A stretch of 33,329 bases of DNA from Candidatus Merdicola faecigallinarum (GCA_018714565.1 DVNH01000029.1:1-33329); one strand, 5' to 3'. Counted from the stretch's first letter, positions 1-7,618 are shown. Notes: generated by a model not told the origin, from the sequence alone. Made by a program: numbers and translations.

Positions 1-7
1 TACGCAT
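1..7 (-). CDS. Start of a gene running off the left edge
   Basis: On the minus strand a near-perfect ribosome binding site (GGAGGT, complement of 17–22) lies 9 bases before an ATG at 7–5, and the reading frame continues out of the window. Only two codons (Met-Arg) are visible, so the product cannot be identified. Its place beside a regulator remnant and a defence-type operon would suit a mobile-element gene such as a recombinase, but that is a guess from position. Confidence 0.35.
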
Positions 8-250
8 TTATCTATACCTCCTTGATATGATTGGGGTTTGCAAAACAATTTTATCAAAGGTTTTAGATAAATGCTATTTTTTACAAAAAATAGTTGAGGC
101 ATTTACCACCCCAACTAATATCATAGAGTCAATATTCTTAAAAGGCTTGAAACAACTAGGTTTCAGGTCTTTTGCTTTATCTGAATTTTAGTGCTTTTTA
201 ACCGTATTTGAGAGTGTCTGTAAAAGGTTGTAATATGCTATTTTACTCTG

Positions 251-282
251 TTAGCCTTTCTCAGCCTTTTTCACAACTGCTT
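251..282. repeat. Left copy of a repeat flanking the AbiE–kinase module
   Basis: TTAGCCTTTCTCAGCCTTT followed by ACAACTGCTT recurs imperfectly at 3555–3598. There the first block has two mismatches over 19 bases and the second block is exact, with about 10 more bases between the blocks. The two copies bracket the whole three-gene operon. They may mark module ends or an old duplication; no integrase is visible inside the window. Confidence 0.4.
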
Positions 283-314
283 ACATATAGCTCCCCAAAA
301 AATTATTCTTTTGA

Positions 315-344
315 TTTTGGGTAGTTAATTCTAACTACCCAAAA
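315..344. repeat. Perfect 13-bp inverted repeat
   Basis: TTTTGGGTAGTTA (315–327) and its exact complement (332–344) are separated by 4 bases. No T-tract follows on either strand, so it is not a convincing terminator. It lies just upstream of the XRE remnant and could be an old operator of that regulator. The rest of 1–554 holds only the repeat, the remnant and the terminator listed here. Confidence 0.6.
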
Positions 345-384
345 ATTTAGAGAGATATATTTGTTGTAATTGTTGAGATTATAG

Positions 385-504
385 CATTTGCGCTTCTTTA
401 AAATTTCAAAAATTGAAAATAATAAAAGATTAGTGCAAGACTTTGAATTATTTGCTTTTGCAAAAATATTTAAAGTATCTGCAGATGTGTTTAATGAAAA
501 ATAG
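385..504 (+). pseudogene. C-terminal remnant of an XRE-family HTH regulator
   Basis: The frame reads ISKIENNKR, then DFELFAFAKIFKVSADVF, and stops at 502–504. This is the recognition-helix end and following helices of a Cro/C1 (XRE) helix-turn-helix domain, which typically reads SKIENGKR…LLAIAKALKVSVDEL. An in-frame stop at 382–384 cuts off the rest, and I find no N-terminal half with a start in any plus frame upstream. It therefore looks like a decayed gene. Such regulators are common in mobile elements, which fits the neighbouring defence-type operon. Confidence 0.6.
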
Positions 505-514
505 CTTACACATT

Positions 515-547
515 AAAAGGCATTACTATTTTCAGTAGATGCCTTTT
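515..547. terminator. Bidirectional terminator-like hairpin
   Basis: AAAAGGCATTACT (515–527) pairs with AGTAGATGCCTTTT (534–547) with one bulged base. T-runs follow on both strands. It lies 8 bases past the kinase stop on the minus strand and 11 bases past the XRE remnant stop on the plus strand, so it probably ends the AbiE–kinase transcript. Confidence 0.7.
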
Positions 548-554
548 TAATATA

Positions 555-1853
555 CTAAATAATAACTATAGGATCTCCTAATCCTAAATCATTTCGTTCA
601 AATTCATCATAGTTATTTTCTAATGAAATAGAGACTTTTTCTTTTTCTACTATTTTTATTTTATAATTTTCTATGTCTCTTTCAATTTCTTCAATATTTT
701 GATACCTTGACTCTGGTTTATCTGCAAGACATTTTTCAATTATGGTATCTAAATTTCTCATATTTGAACTATCATAATTTTTATATAAATGTTCTCTATT
801 TGTTCCTCTAGTAAACATTCCTGTTACATACCATTGAATTACTTGTGCAATAGCATATATATCCATTGTTTTTTGTGGTATAGTTCCTTTAATAGATTGT
901 TCAGGAGGTGAAAAGTTTCTATTTCCTAAAAGTTCTCCATATTTTGTATTTCCAGTAAAATCATAATTTTCAGGATTATAATATGCTATTCCAAAGTCCG
1001 AAACAATTATATTTGAATTCTCATCAATTAAAATATTTTCTGGCTTTAAATCTCTATGAATAATTCCCGACTTATGTATTTCTTTAAAAATTCTACATAA
1101 TTCTAGAAATAAATTTATTGTTTTTTCTTCAGTTACATCATTATTTTTTAATTGTCCTTCATATTGTTTCATAATAATATAACTAATTATAGCACCTTCG
1201 GCCTCTACTTCATCATACAAGTATTGCTCTACAATTCCTGGAATTTTCTGTAGATTCATTAATACATTAACAAACTCTTCTTTAAATCTATTTCTTTTAC
1301 CTTCATCTTTTTGATATAATACTTTTATCGCAACATTCTTTTTGTTCAAAGTTCCAAATAATACTCTACCATTCCCACCACTATTTCCATCTGCATAAAT
1401 ATCTGTTATAATTCCATATTTAGTTGTCAATCCTTCTTTTTGAATTTTTCTACAAAATTGAGTAATGATAGAATTATATTCATCTTGGCTCATATTTTTT
1501 TCTTCCTTTATTTCTGGTATTACTTGTGTTGAATAACTAAACTGATTTTCTTGTTGTGCATTGTTTAGTTGTTTTTCATAACCTGTAAGTTTCTTTTGAT
1601 TACTTATTATATTTCTTTGTAGATTAGAAATTTCTTTGTTTAATGTAGAATTCTTTTTAGATAAAGAAGCATTTTTTGATAAACAACTCTTTATTGTTGT
1701 ATCACTTCTGGTAGTTCTAATCTTTTTATCATTTTCAGAAATTTTTTTGTTATTATCGTTTATCTCTTTTTGCTTATCAAATACTTTTTTATTAAGTTCA
1801 GCTATTTTGTTTCGTGTTCTTCCTATATTTGATATTAAACTGTCTATGTCCAT
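555..1853 (-). CDS. Hanks-type Ser/Thr protein kinase with coiled-coil N-terminus
   Basis: 432 residues. Residues about 10–105 are Lys/Glu/Asn-rich with heptad-like hydrophobics, predicting a long coiled coil. Residues about 145–400 are a complete protein kinase domain: Gly-rich loop GNSGGNGRV (156–164), VAIK lysine 177, HRDLKPEN catalytic loop (266–273, Asp268), DFG (286–288), PPE (316–318), Asp331 in MDIYA, and Arg383. All catalytic residues are present, so it should be active. There is no membrane segment or PASTA repeat, unlike housekeeping PrkC-type kinases, so it is probably cytosolic. The start has AAGGAG 6 bases upstream and lies 14 bases after the AbiEii stop, so it is the third gene of the AbiEi–AbiEii operon. 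I infer that it regulates the toxin or senses infection; target residues are unknown. Confidence 0.9.
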   Translation of the reverse strand: MDIDSLISNIGRTRNKIAELNKKVFDKQKEINDNNKKISENDKKIRTTRSDTTIKSCLSKNASLSKKNSTLNKEISNLQRNIISNQKKLTGYEKQLNNAQQENQFSYSTQVIPEIKEEKNMSQDEYNSIITQFCRKIQKEGLTTKYGIITDIYADGNSGGNGRVLFGTLNKKNVAIKVLYQKDEGKRNRFKEEFVNVLMNLQKIPGIVEQYLYDEVEAEGAIISYIIMKQYEGQLKNNDVTEEKTINLFLELCRIFKEIHKSGIIHRDLKPENILIDENSNIIVSDFGIAYYNPENYDFTGNTKYGELLGNRNFSPPEQSIKGTIPQKTMDIYAIAQVIQWYVTGMFTRGTNREHLYKNYDSSNMRNLDTIIEKCLADKPESRYQNIEEIERDIENYKIKIVEKEKVSISLENNYDEFERNDLGLGDPIVII

Positions 1854-1867
1854 ATATTCTCCTTCTT

Positions 1868-2689
1868 TTAGTTTTTAATTGTAGCAATATTTTCAAAATA
1901 ATCTAAAACATTATCAATAACCTCTTTTATAGGTATTTCTAGCCAATTGTTATTTGCTGTATTGATTCTTGCTTGAAATCTATGATTATTTAAGATATTT
2001 GTTAATCTTATATGTATATCTTCTAATGTATTTTCACGCATATTTTTATCTTGAAAAATCAAAATATCTATGTATTTTATTAACTTGTCCTTATTTAAAA
2101 CTTCATTGTTAATTAAATAATAAAAATCAAAAATATCTTTAAATCTAGTAGAAGTAATACCAAATTTTAATAATGATTTTAATTTCTCAACAATTATTTG
2201 TTCTTTTGAGTTTATAAGTAGTCTTACGCTTTCATCAATTATATTCAAGTCAAAATAATACTCATCTTGTTCCATATCAAAATATTTATGTACTCCAATA
2301 TCTAACTTAGAACTTATTGTGTACTTATTTTTATCAATTAATTGTATATATACTCTTTTTCCATCGTAATCTTGATGATGTAAAGGCTCAATTTTTCCTA
2401 TTATCTTGATTTTTATATCATCTTCAGTATTATTTAGTTCTTTTATAAAATCTCGTATAGATTTATCTTCCAAAGAATATTTTATAAAATCAATATCCAT
2501 ATCTCGAGTTGCACGACGCATATCTTTAGAAATATTGTGGATTACAACTCCGCCTTTTACAGTAATATTCTTATTATATTTGCTATTTCCTATTTTAAGT
2601 AAAACTATGTCTTGAGCAACTTTTGGAATTGCATCGTTTTCAGAATAACCTGCATTTATATATTTATTTACTAATTCATATATATCCAT
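1868..2689 (-). CDS. abiEii: AbiEii-type nucleotidyltransferase toxin
   Basis: 273 residues. The nucleotidyltransferase signature is clear: KGGVVIH (45–51), then RRATRDMDIDF (58–68), giving the GG…R-x-T-R-D-x-D-x-D pattern of the AbiEii/AbiGii (MenT-like) family. Proteins of this family are type IV toxins; characterised MenT relatives add nucleotides to tRNA acceptor ends and block translation. The ATG shares its first base with the antitoxin stop (TAATG) and has GAGGTG 5 bases upstream, so the two are translationally coupled. The kinase gene follows after 14 bases. Length and catalytic acids look intact. Substrate and phage activity cannot be read from sequence. Confidence 0.87.
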   Translation of the reverse strand: MDIYELVNKYINAGYSENDAIPKVAQDIVLLKIGNSKYNKNITVKGGVVIHNISKDMRRATRDMDIDFIKYSLEDKSIRDFIKELNNTEDDIKIKIIGKIEPLHHQDYDGKRVYIQLIDKNKYTISSKLDIGVHKYFDMEQDEYYFDLNIIDESVRLLINSKEQIIVEKLKSLLKFGITSTRFKDIFDFYYLINNEVLNKDKLIKYIDILIFQDKNMRENTLEDIHIRLTNILNNHRFQARINTANNNWLEIPIKEVIDNVLDYFENIATIKN

Positions 2690-3237
2690 TAAAACACCTC
2701 ATCTTGTATTATTTCAAAAATTTTATCTCCATTTACAAAGTATTGTAAATATTCTTCTATCTTTTGTGTATTTAATGAATTTGCTAGTTTCCTATAATTA
2801 GATATAATTTCTTTATATAAGTCATATCCAATTTGATTTTTATTTCTAGCCAAATCAATTAGCATTCTCTCTTTATTATAAATATTAATAGTTGTCCCTT
2901 CATAAATTATAGTTTCTTTTCCTAATTCAAATAGATTATCACTCACTGAAATTTGTTTAATTCTATTATTATTTATTCTTACAGCAGTTCTATTTGTTGC
3001 CAAATATATCTTATCTGGTACCACATCCGTTAGATTATGGTAATAATAAGCAGATTTACCAGTAATTATTGCTTTAGGATATTTTTTAACAAGTACTTCT
3101 AAATAATGAACATTTTTTTTATTTGTATAAATACCTTTTTCAATTTTAAAAATTTTATTTTCTTTAACTGCTTTTTCAATTTGATAATTTGATTTATATT
3201 TATTTAGTAATTCTTTATGTGTATATAGCATTTTCAT
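2689..3237 (-). CDS. abiEi: AbiEi-type antitoxin and autorepressor
   Basis: 182 residues from the ATG at 3237. GTG 3240 and ATG 3231 are alternatives; no start has a strong Shine–Dalgarno site. The N-terminus (about residues 5–45, THKELLNKY…QIEKAVKENKIFKIEKGIY) is the winged-helix domain of the AbiEi family. The rest matches the AbiEi C-terminal domain (TGKSAYYYHNLTD, KERMLIDLARNK). Family members bind inverted repeats in their own promoter and counteract AbiEii without stable binding (type IV). A strong promoter lies inside a palindrome just upstream, with a predicted transcript start only a few bases before the start codon, so the message may be almost leaderless. Confidence 0.85.
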   Translation of the reverse strand: MKMLYTHKELLNKYKSNYQIEKAVKENKIFKIEKGIYTNKKNVHYLEVLVKKYPKAIITGKSAYYYHNLTDVVPDKIYLATNRTAVRINNNRIKQISVSDNLFELGKETIIYEGTTINIYNKERMLIDLARNKNQIGYDLYKEIISNYRKLANSLNTQKIEEYLQYFVNGDKIFEIIQDEVF

Positions 3238-3248
3238 CACCCACTTTT

Positions 3249-3277
3249 ATTTTAAACTAAATGCACGCATTAGTCAA
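3249..3277 (-). promoter_or_regulatory. Promoter of the abiEi–abiEii–kinase operon
   Basis: On the minus strand TTGACT (3277–3272), a 17-base spacer and TAAAAT (3254–3249) form a near-consensus sigma-A promoter. The predicted start is near 3242, almost at the abiEi start codon. The -35 box lies at the centre of the palindrome 3253–3300, so a bound repressor would block polymerase. Confidence 0.75.
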
Positions 3278-3300
3278 TGGTAATGTGTACATTTAGTTTA
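3253..3300. promoter_or_regulatory. 48-bp palindrome, likely AbiEi operator
   Basis: Outer arms TAAACTAAATG (3253–3263) and CATTTAGTTTA (3290–3300) pair perfectly. Inner arms ACGCATTA (65–72 of the 3200s) and TAATGTGT (3281–3288) pair with one wobble. An 8-base centre holds part of the -35 box. AbiEi proteins are known to autoregulate through inverted repeats at their promoter; assigning this site to AbiEi is inference. Confidence 0.65.
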
Positions 3301-3522
3301 ATTTTTGCCTTTACTTTGACACTAAAATTTCAATATATTTTCAGTGTGTAAATAAAATTTATTTATTTTTTAATCTTTTTAGTTATTAAATATTTCCTTA
3401 TTTGGTATTTTTAATAATCTAACATAGTTGAATTAACATTAATGTGATCTGGAACAACAGTAGCTTGAATGTATTAAATTTTTCTACTAAATTATCTATC
3501 TTTTACAAACTGTAAGTTTCTA

Positions 3523-3536
3523 AATGTGTACACATT
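3523..3536. promoter_or_regulatory. Second palindrome related to the operator
   Basis: AATGTGTACACATT is a perfect palindrome. With its flanks (CTA…AGTA) it resembles the half-sites of the palindrome at 3253–3300, which share AATGTGTACA and CATTAGT. It lies about 250 bases upstream of the operon promoter. It could be an auxiliary operator or a relic of a duplicated promoter region. Apart from this, the two repeats and the terminator, I see nothing coding in 3301–3754. Confidence 0.4.
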
Positions 3537-3554
3537 AGTAAGTGTTTTTATTTC

Positions 3555-3598
3555 TTAGACTTTCACAGCCTTTCTTAAATTCAATTAGACAACTGCTT
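3555..3598. repeat. Right copy of the module-flanking repeat
   Basis: TTAGACTTTCACAGCCTTT (3555–3573) and ACAACTGCTT (3589–3598) match the blocks at 251–282. A further CAAACTGCTTG follows directly at 3600–3610, making a short tandem. The pair encloses the abiEi–abiEii–kinase operon and the XRE remnant. Confidence 0.4.
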
Positions 3599-3681
3599 GC
3601 AAACTGCTTGACAATGTTTTTGTAAACACTAGTAATATCAGTCATTACAACAGATTATATATGGTTACCTCGACCAATTAG

Positions 3682-3722
3682 AAAACCGTTGAAGCATTGA
3701 GCTTACAACGGTTTTTTTTTTT
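3682..3722. terminator. Strong hairpin with long T-tract
   Basis: AAAACCGTTG (3682–3691) pairs perfectly with CAACGGTTTT (3706–3715), followed on the plus strand by a run of about 11 Ts. On the minus strand the tail is only TTTTC. No plus-strand gene lies upstream, so it is either the terminator of the minus-strand gene ending at 3755 or a left-over of a lost plus-strand gene. Confidence 0.65.
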
Positions 3723-3754
3723 GAGACTATTTATGACCTTATGGATCTTTGCTT

Positions 3755-4921
3755 TTATAATTCAAGTGCATCAGTTTTTTGAGGATCAAATTTATCAAAT
3801 GTTCCTATAATACGTAAAGAATTTTCATCAACAAATTCTTTCATTTCTTCTGGTGTTTTATATATGTATTTATTATCTTTTGCAGAAAAAAGATAATAGA
3901 GATTATTATTTTTATCATTGGAATTTGCAAGAGGCTTTACTTTTAATATAGAGATTATATTAGACGAGTCATTCTCTATAATAGCTGCATAAGGAATTAT
4001 TCTCGAATTCTCTTCAGGAGATAATATCTTTTTAGAAAGATACAAATAATACCTTATATTTTCTAAATAATTCATTTTACCATTGAAATCAGTCAATTTA
4101 TTTATATTTTCAAAAACATAATCTAGTTTATACTTTAATCGTTCTTCTTCCGGCACATTTCTATTATGTAATACATATTCTTTAAATGATTCTGGATTGT
4201 TCATATCTTGTATTAATAGTTCGATTACATCTTCTGTATAAATTCCTCTTTCATTTTCCTTTGAAACTTGTGGTATAAAAAAACTATATCCTAATTTTTT
4301 GTCTAATTGTTCAATTTCCTCCCTTGTTAAGCTATCAATTCTACCATAAAAATGTTCTAAATTCTCTAAGTAAGACTTTTTTACTTCTTGGAGTCTTAAG
4401 CTATTTCTAGATTTACTTAAATCATTGCAGAAATTATATACTTTTCTGGAAGATTTTATTCTGGATAAATCTGCTATTAAATTTGCTATATAATTTTTTC
4501 CATCTATTTTTAAGATAACATCAATATGAGAGGTTGGATTTTCAGTATTTTCTTTAACTAAATCTGCAGAAATTCCAATTCGTGGATCTTTTAATATACT
4601 AACATATAATTCTGAAATTGATTTACAAATGCCGAAGTAGTTTTTACTATCTAGTGGGTCATTATAATGTTTTTTCCTTTTTTCTTCATTTGCATATATA
4701 AATTTTGGATTTTCACTAACAATTTTTCCTAGTTCAAGGTAGATATAATATGCTTTTTCTATTTGGGATAAATTCTGTGGCATGTTATTTATCATTGTAT
4801 TAATTTTAGGACTATTTATTAAGTCTGTATAAAGATCTTTAGGAGAATCTAATAATAGTTGATATTGCTTTTGATTTTTTATTTTGCTAAAAAAAGTTTT
4901 AAAGTGATCAACTATTTTCAT
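3755..4921 (-). CDS. Predicted transglutaminase-like (Cys-His-Asp) protein
   Basis: 388 residues from the ATG at 4921, chosen because GGAGGTG (4933–4927) lies 5 bases upstream; an upstream in-frame extension to 5002 has no such site. Residues about 52–152 have the order of a transglutaminase-like or papain-fold core: helical LSQIEKAYYIYLELGKIV, then GICKSISELYVSIL with Cys99 at a helix start, SHIDVIL with His132, and NLIADL with Asp151. The C-terminal ~230 residues are helical and unrecognised, with an NRNVPEEERLKYKLDYVFENI-like stretch and a terminal beta-rich part. No signal peptide or membrane segment is seen. It stands alone between terminators. The fold assignment is from motif order only; the substrate is unknown. 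Confidence 0.55.
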   Translation of the reverse strand: MKIVDHFKTFFSKIKNQKQYQLLLDSPKDLYTDLINSPKINTMINNMPQNLSQIEKAYYIYLELGKIVSENPKFIYANEEKRKKHYNDPLDSKNYFGICKSISELYVSILKDPRIGISADLVKENTENPTSHIDVILKIDGKNYIANLIADLSRIKSSRKVYNFCNDLSKSRNSLRLQEVKKSYLENLEHFYGRIDSLTREEIEQLDKKLGYSFFIPQVSKENERGIYTEDVIELLIQDMNNPESFKEYVLHNRNVPEEERLKYKLDYVFENINKLTDFNGKMNYLENIRYYLYLSKKILSPEENSRIIPYAAIIENDSSNIISILKVKPLANSNDKNNNLYYLFSAKDNKYIYKTPEEMKEFVDENSLRIIGTFDKFDPQKTDALEL

Positions 4922-5048
4922 AAACACACCTCCAAAAAAATGTATATTAAATATATGATAACATAGGTTAAGGAAAAAATAAAATATCGCATGAAATGTC
5001 ATTTTATTGTGATATTTTATTTTTATTTATTAATATACTTGTTTTCCA

Positions 5049-6236
5049 TTAATAAAAATATTCTTTTGCAAGTTTTCGAAAAGCATCCTCAGATCTTTGA
5101 ATCATAGTATGTGGTACACAATATGCTATTCTTACATATCCTGGACAAGCAAATGATGAACAAGGAACAAATAATAAATGATATTTTTTTGCTGTTTTGC
5201 AAAATTCTTTTTCATCTGGAATCGGAGATTTTACGAATAGGTAAAAAGCACCTTGAGGTTTTATACATTCAAACCCGCATTCTGTTAATATTTTATATAA
5301 TAATTTTCTATTGGTATCATATTCTTTTAAATCTATTTGTATATCTAAGCAATAAGGAATTACTCTTTGAATTAATGATGGTGCGTTTACACATCCTATA
5401 ATTCTATTTGCAATTGTAATTGCTTCTATCATTTCATTTGAATCATCTAATTCATCAGGAACAATTACGTAACCAATTCTTTCACCAGGAAGGGATAATG
5501 ATTTACTATAAGAATATACGACAAAAGTATTTTTATAATATTTAGTAACATAAGGTACTATAGCTCCATCATATACAAGTTCCCTGTAAGGCTCATCCGA
5601 TATTAAATAGATGGGATGACCAATCTGGCTTGATTTTTCTTCTAAAATTTTAACTAATTTTTTTATTAGTTCTTCTGAATATATTACTCCTGTTGGGTTA
5701 TTTGGTGTATTTATGATTACAGCTTTTGTTTTGCTATTTATTTTATTTTTAAATTCTTCTAGATTTGGTTCAAATGTTTCCAAATTTGCACTTACTACTG
5801 TAACTATTCCATCATAATTTTTTATGTAATTATTATATTCTGAAAAATATGGTGCAAAATTAATGACTTCATCGCCCGGATTTATAATAGATTTTAAAAC
5901 GATATTTAATCCACTTGCAGCACCTACTGTCATAATTAAGTTTTTAGCAGAGAAATTAGTTCCAAATTTTCTATTTATAGATTCTGCAATTTTTTCTCTT
6001 ACATCTTCAAAACCGCTATTACTCATATATCCATGTAAAAAGCAAGGATCTTCATTTTCTAAAATTTTAATAATAGCTTCTTTTACTTTTTTTGGAGCTG
6101 GAACACTTGGATTTCCTAAACTAAAATCAAAAACGTTTTCTTTTCCATAAAGTTTTTGAAGTTTTTTTCCTTCTTCAAACATTTCTCTTATTACAGAATT
6201 ATTTTTTACTAAATCTTTCATTTTATCCGATATCAT
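5049..6236 (-). CDS. PLP-dependent class I/II aminotransferase
   Basis: 395 residues from ATG 6236, which has AAGAGGT 7 bases upstream; an in-frame ATG at 6263 lacks a site. It has the fold-type I hallmarks: FSLGNPSVPAP near the N-terminus, NNPTG (179–183), SDEPYRE (Asp214), the PLP lysine Lys245 in SYSKSLSLPGERIG, Arg253, and a C-terminal YVRIAY arginine that binds the substrate carboxylate. It is closest in style to aspartate or aromatic aminotransferases of Clostridia that use 2-oxoglutarate. pheA lies 0.4 kb upstream on the same strand, so transamination of phenylpyruvate to phenylalanine is plausible but unproven. Confidence 0.85.
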   Translation of the reverse strand: MISDKMKDLVKNNSVIREMFEEGKKLQKLYGKENVFDFSLGNPSVPAPKKVKEAIIKILENEDPCFLHGYMSNSGFEDVREKIAESINRKFGTNFSAKNLIMTVGAASGLNIVLKSIINPGDEVINFAPYFSEYNNYIKNYDGIVTVVSANLETFEPNLEEFKNKINSKTKAVIINTPNNPTGVIYSEELIKKLVKILEEKSSQIGHPIYLISDEPYRELVYDGAIVPYVTKYYKNTFVVYSYSKSLSLPGERIGYVIVPDELDDSNEMIEAITIANRIIGCVNAPSLIQRVIPYCLDIQIDLKEYDTNRKLLYKILTECGFECIKPQGAFYLFVKSPIPDEKEFCKTAKKYHLLFVPCSSFACPGYVRIAYCVPHTMIQRSEDAFRKLAKEYFY

Positions 6237-6319
6237 ATGGTTACCTCTTCTTTTATTTTTCATATTATATAAGAAAATAAAGGAAGCTGCAATGCAATTT
6301 TTTTATGTTTCAAAAAGTG

Positions 6320-6349
6320 AAACCGGGAAGCTTAGACACTCCCCGGTTT
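6320..6349 (-). terminator. Hairpin after the 71-residue gene
   Basis: AAACCGGG (6320–6327) and CCCGGTTT (6342–6349) form a GC-rich 8-bp stem 16 bases after the stop of the small gene. The tail on the minus strand (CACTTTTTG) has a short T-run. It probably separates the small gene from the aminotransferase gene. Confidence 0.55.
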
Positions 6350-6364
6350 TGTCAGTTACTCAAG

Positions 6365-6580
6365 TTACAAATTGTTTGTTACTTCCTGAAGCTGCTGATA
6401 CAAATATGGATTCATTTCTTTGATATCCTCCAATTTTTCAAGCAGCTCTTCAACTGTTAAGCCTTTTTCAGCCGCAGTTTCCTGAAGTGTTTTTTTCTGC
6501 AACAATAAAGCTGCACACTCGCCTAAAAACCGATAATATTCAGCCTCAGGTGAATTTAATGCATATTTACCAGTACACAT
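6365..6580 (-). CDS. Small orphan protein of unknown function
   Basis: 71 residues from ATG 6580. CGGAGG lies 9 bases upstream; a GTG at 6601 would put that site inside the gene. The protein is almost wholly helical, with repeated Leu and Glu (GECAALLLQKKTLQETAAEKGLTVEELLEKLEDI written in parts: GECAALLLQ, TLQETAAEKGLTVEELLEKL). TLQETAAEKGLTVEELLEKL looks like a small HTH-like helix pair, but I do not recognise a family. Base and codon use is richer in GC (CTG, GCC, CAG) than its neighbours, and it holds the only in-frame CGG arginine codon I found (near 6530). Both suggest recent acquisition. Confidence 0.7.
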   Translation of the reverse strand: MCTGKYALNSPEAEYYRFLGECAALLLQKKTLQETAAEKGLTVEELLEKLEDIKEMNPYLYQQLQEVTNNL

Positions 6581-6656
6581 AAGATAAAACCTCCGTTTCA
6601 CTGACCTGTAAAATATTTGCCTACTAAAATATTATAGCACATTTTAAGGTACTTTA

Positions 6657-7457
6657 CTAGTATTTTCCTAGTATTCTCGTATATATTTCCATATTTTTGA
6701 TTTCTTGTATTGCTTTTTCTTCATTATGATTTTCAATCGTAACGTCAATCCAAAATATATATTCACCCAAAACAGTTTTTGCAGGTCTTGATTCTATTTT
6801 AGTTAAGTTTAAATGATATTCATTAAATATTTTTAAAACATTATATAGTGCACCTGGTTTGTCTTTTACAGAAAATAACATAGACATTTTAGTTCTTTCT
6901 GTTTTCTCATTTCCTTTTTTGCTTAAAACCCAAAATTTAGTTTTATTAAAATTATTATCTTGGATTGATTTTTTTAATAAATTTAAATGATACTCTTTTT
7001 GACAAGATATGTTACAGATACAAGCTGAAGTTTCATTTTCTTCACTTACTTTTTTAGCTGCAAGAGCGGTACTTTCTACTGGTATTATTTTTTCTAAAAG
7101 TAAATGTTTTTCTAGAAAATTTCTACACTGAGCAAGTGCTTGTGGATGTGAATATACTTTTTTAATTTCCTCTAATGTGCAATTTTTATTTGACATTAAA
7201 TTTTGTTTTATTTCTAAAAGAATTTCATCTTTAACTTTTATGCTTTCATATTTTATTAATGTATCGATTGCATCGGTTACACAACCTTGAAGTGAATTTT
7301 CTATTGGAACAATAGATTCATCTACTTCTCCAGTTTCTAGTGCAAAGATACAGTCTGGGATAGTTTTATATTCTACCATTTGCATATTTTCACAGCAATA
7401 CTCAGTACAAACTTCGTAAGAAAAAGTTCCCTTTGGTCCTAAATATCCGATTTTCAT
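6657..7457 (-). CDS. pheA: Prephenate dehydratase
   Basis: 266 residues. It converts prephenate to phenylpyruvate in phenylalanine synthesis. The catalytic periplasmic-binding-like domain runs about 1–180: GYLGPKGTFSYE (4–15), VPIENSLQGCVTDAID, SHPQALAQCRNFL and STALAA. The usual TRF motif near its end reads TKF here (NKTKFWVLS). An ACT regulatory domain follows, with KPGALYNVLKIF and the Phe-binding ESRPAK. The start has GGAG 6 bases upstream. There is no chorismate mutase domain, so mutase must be supplied elsewhere. It is divergent from the amylase gene and upstream of the small orphan gene and the aminotransferase. Confidence 0.95.
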   Translation of the reverse strand: MKIGYLGPKGTFSYEVCTEYCCENMQMVEYKTIPDCIFALETGEVDESIVPIENSLQGCVTDAIDTLIKYESIKVKDEILLEIKQNLMSNKNCTLEEIKKVYSHPQALAQCRNFLEKHLLLEKIIPVESTALAAKKVSEENETSACICNISCQKEYHLNLLKKSIQDNNFNKTKFWVLSKKGNEKTERTKMSMLFSVKDKPGALYNVLKIFNEYHLNLTKIESRPAKTVLGEYIFWIDVTIENHNEEKAIQEIKNMEIYTRILGKY

Positions 7458-7618
7458 TGTTTTCTCCTTTTTTATTCCAATTTTATTTTCATTATAATAA
7501 AATTTATTCTAGCGATATAAAAATAATATAATAATCATAAAAAATTTTCAATAAACGAAAAAAAACAGGGATAAATATGATAAAATAGAAAAAAACACAA
7601 AAGCAGGAGATGATAAAC

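Noticed and set aside
3682..3722. Evidence for an intact plus-strand gene ending near 3680
   Set aside because: No plus-strand frame with a start and recognisable protein is present in 3241–3681; the hairpin may serve the minus-strand gene or be a relic.
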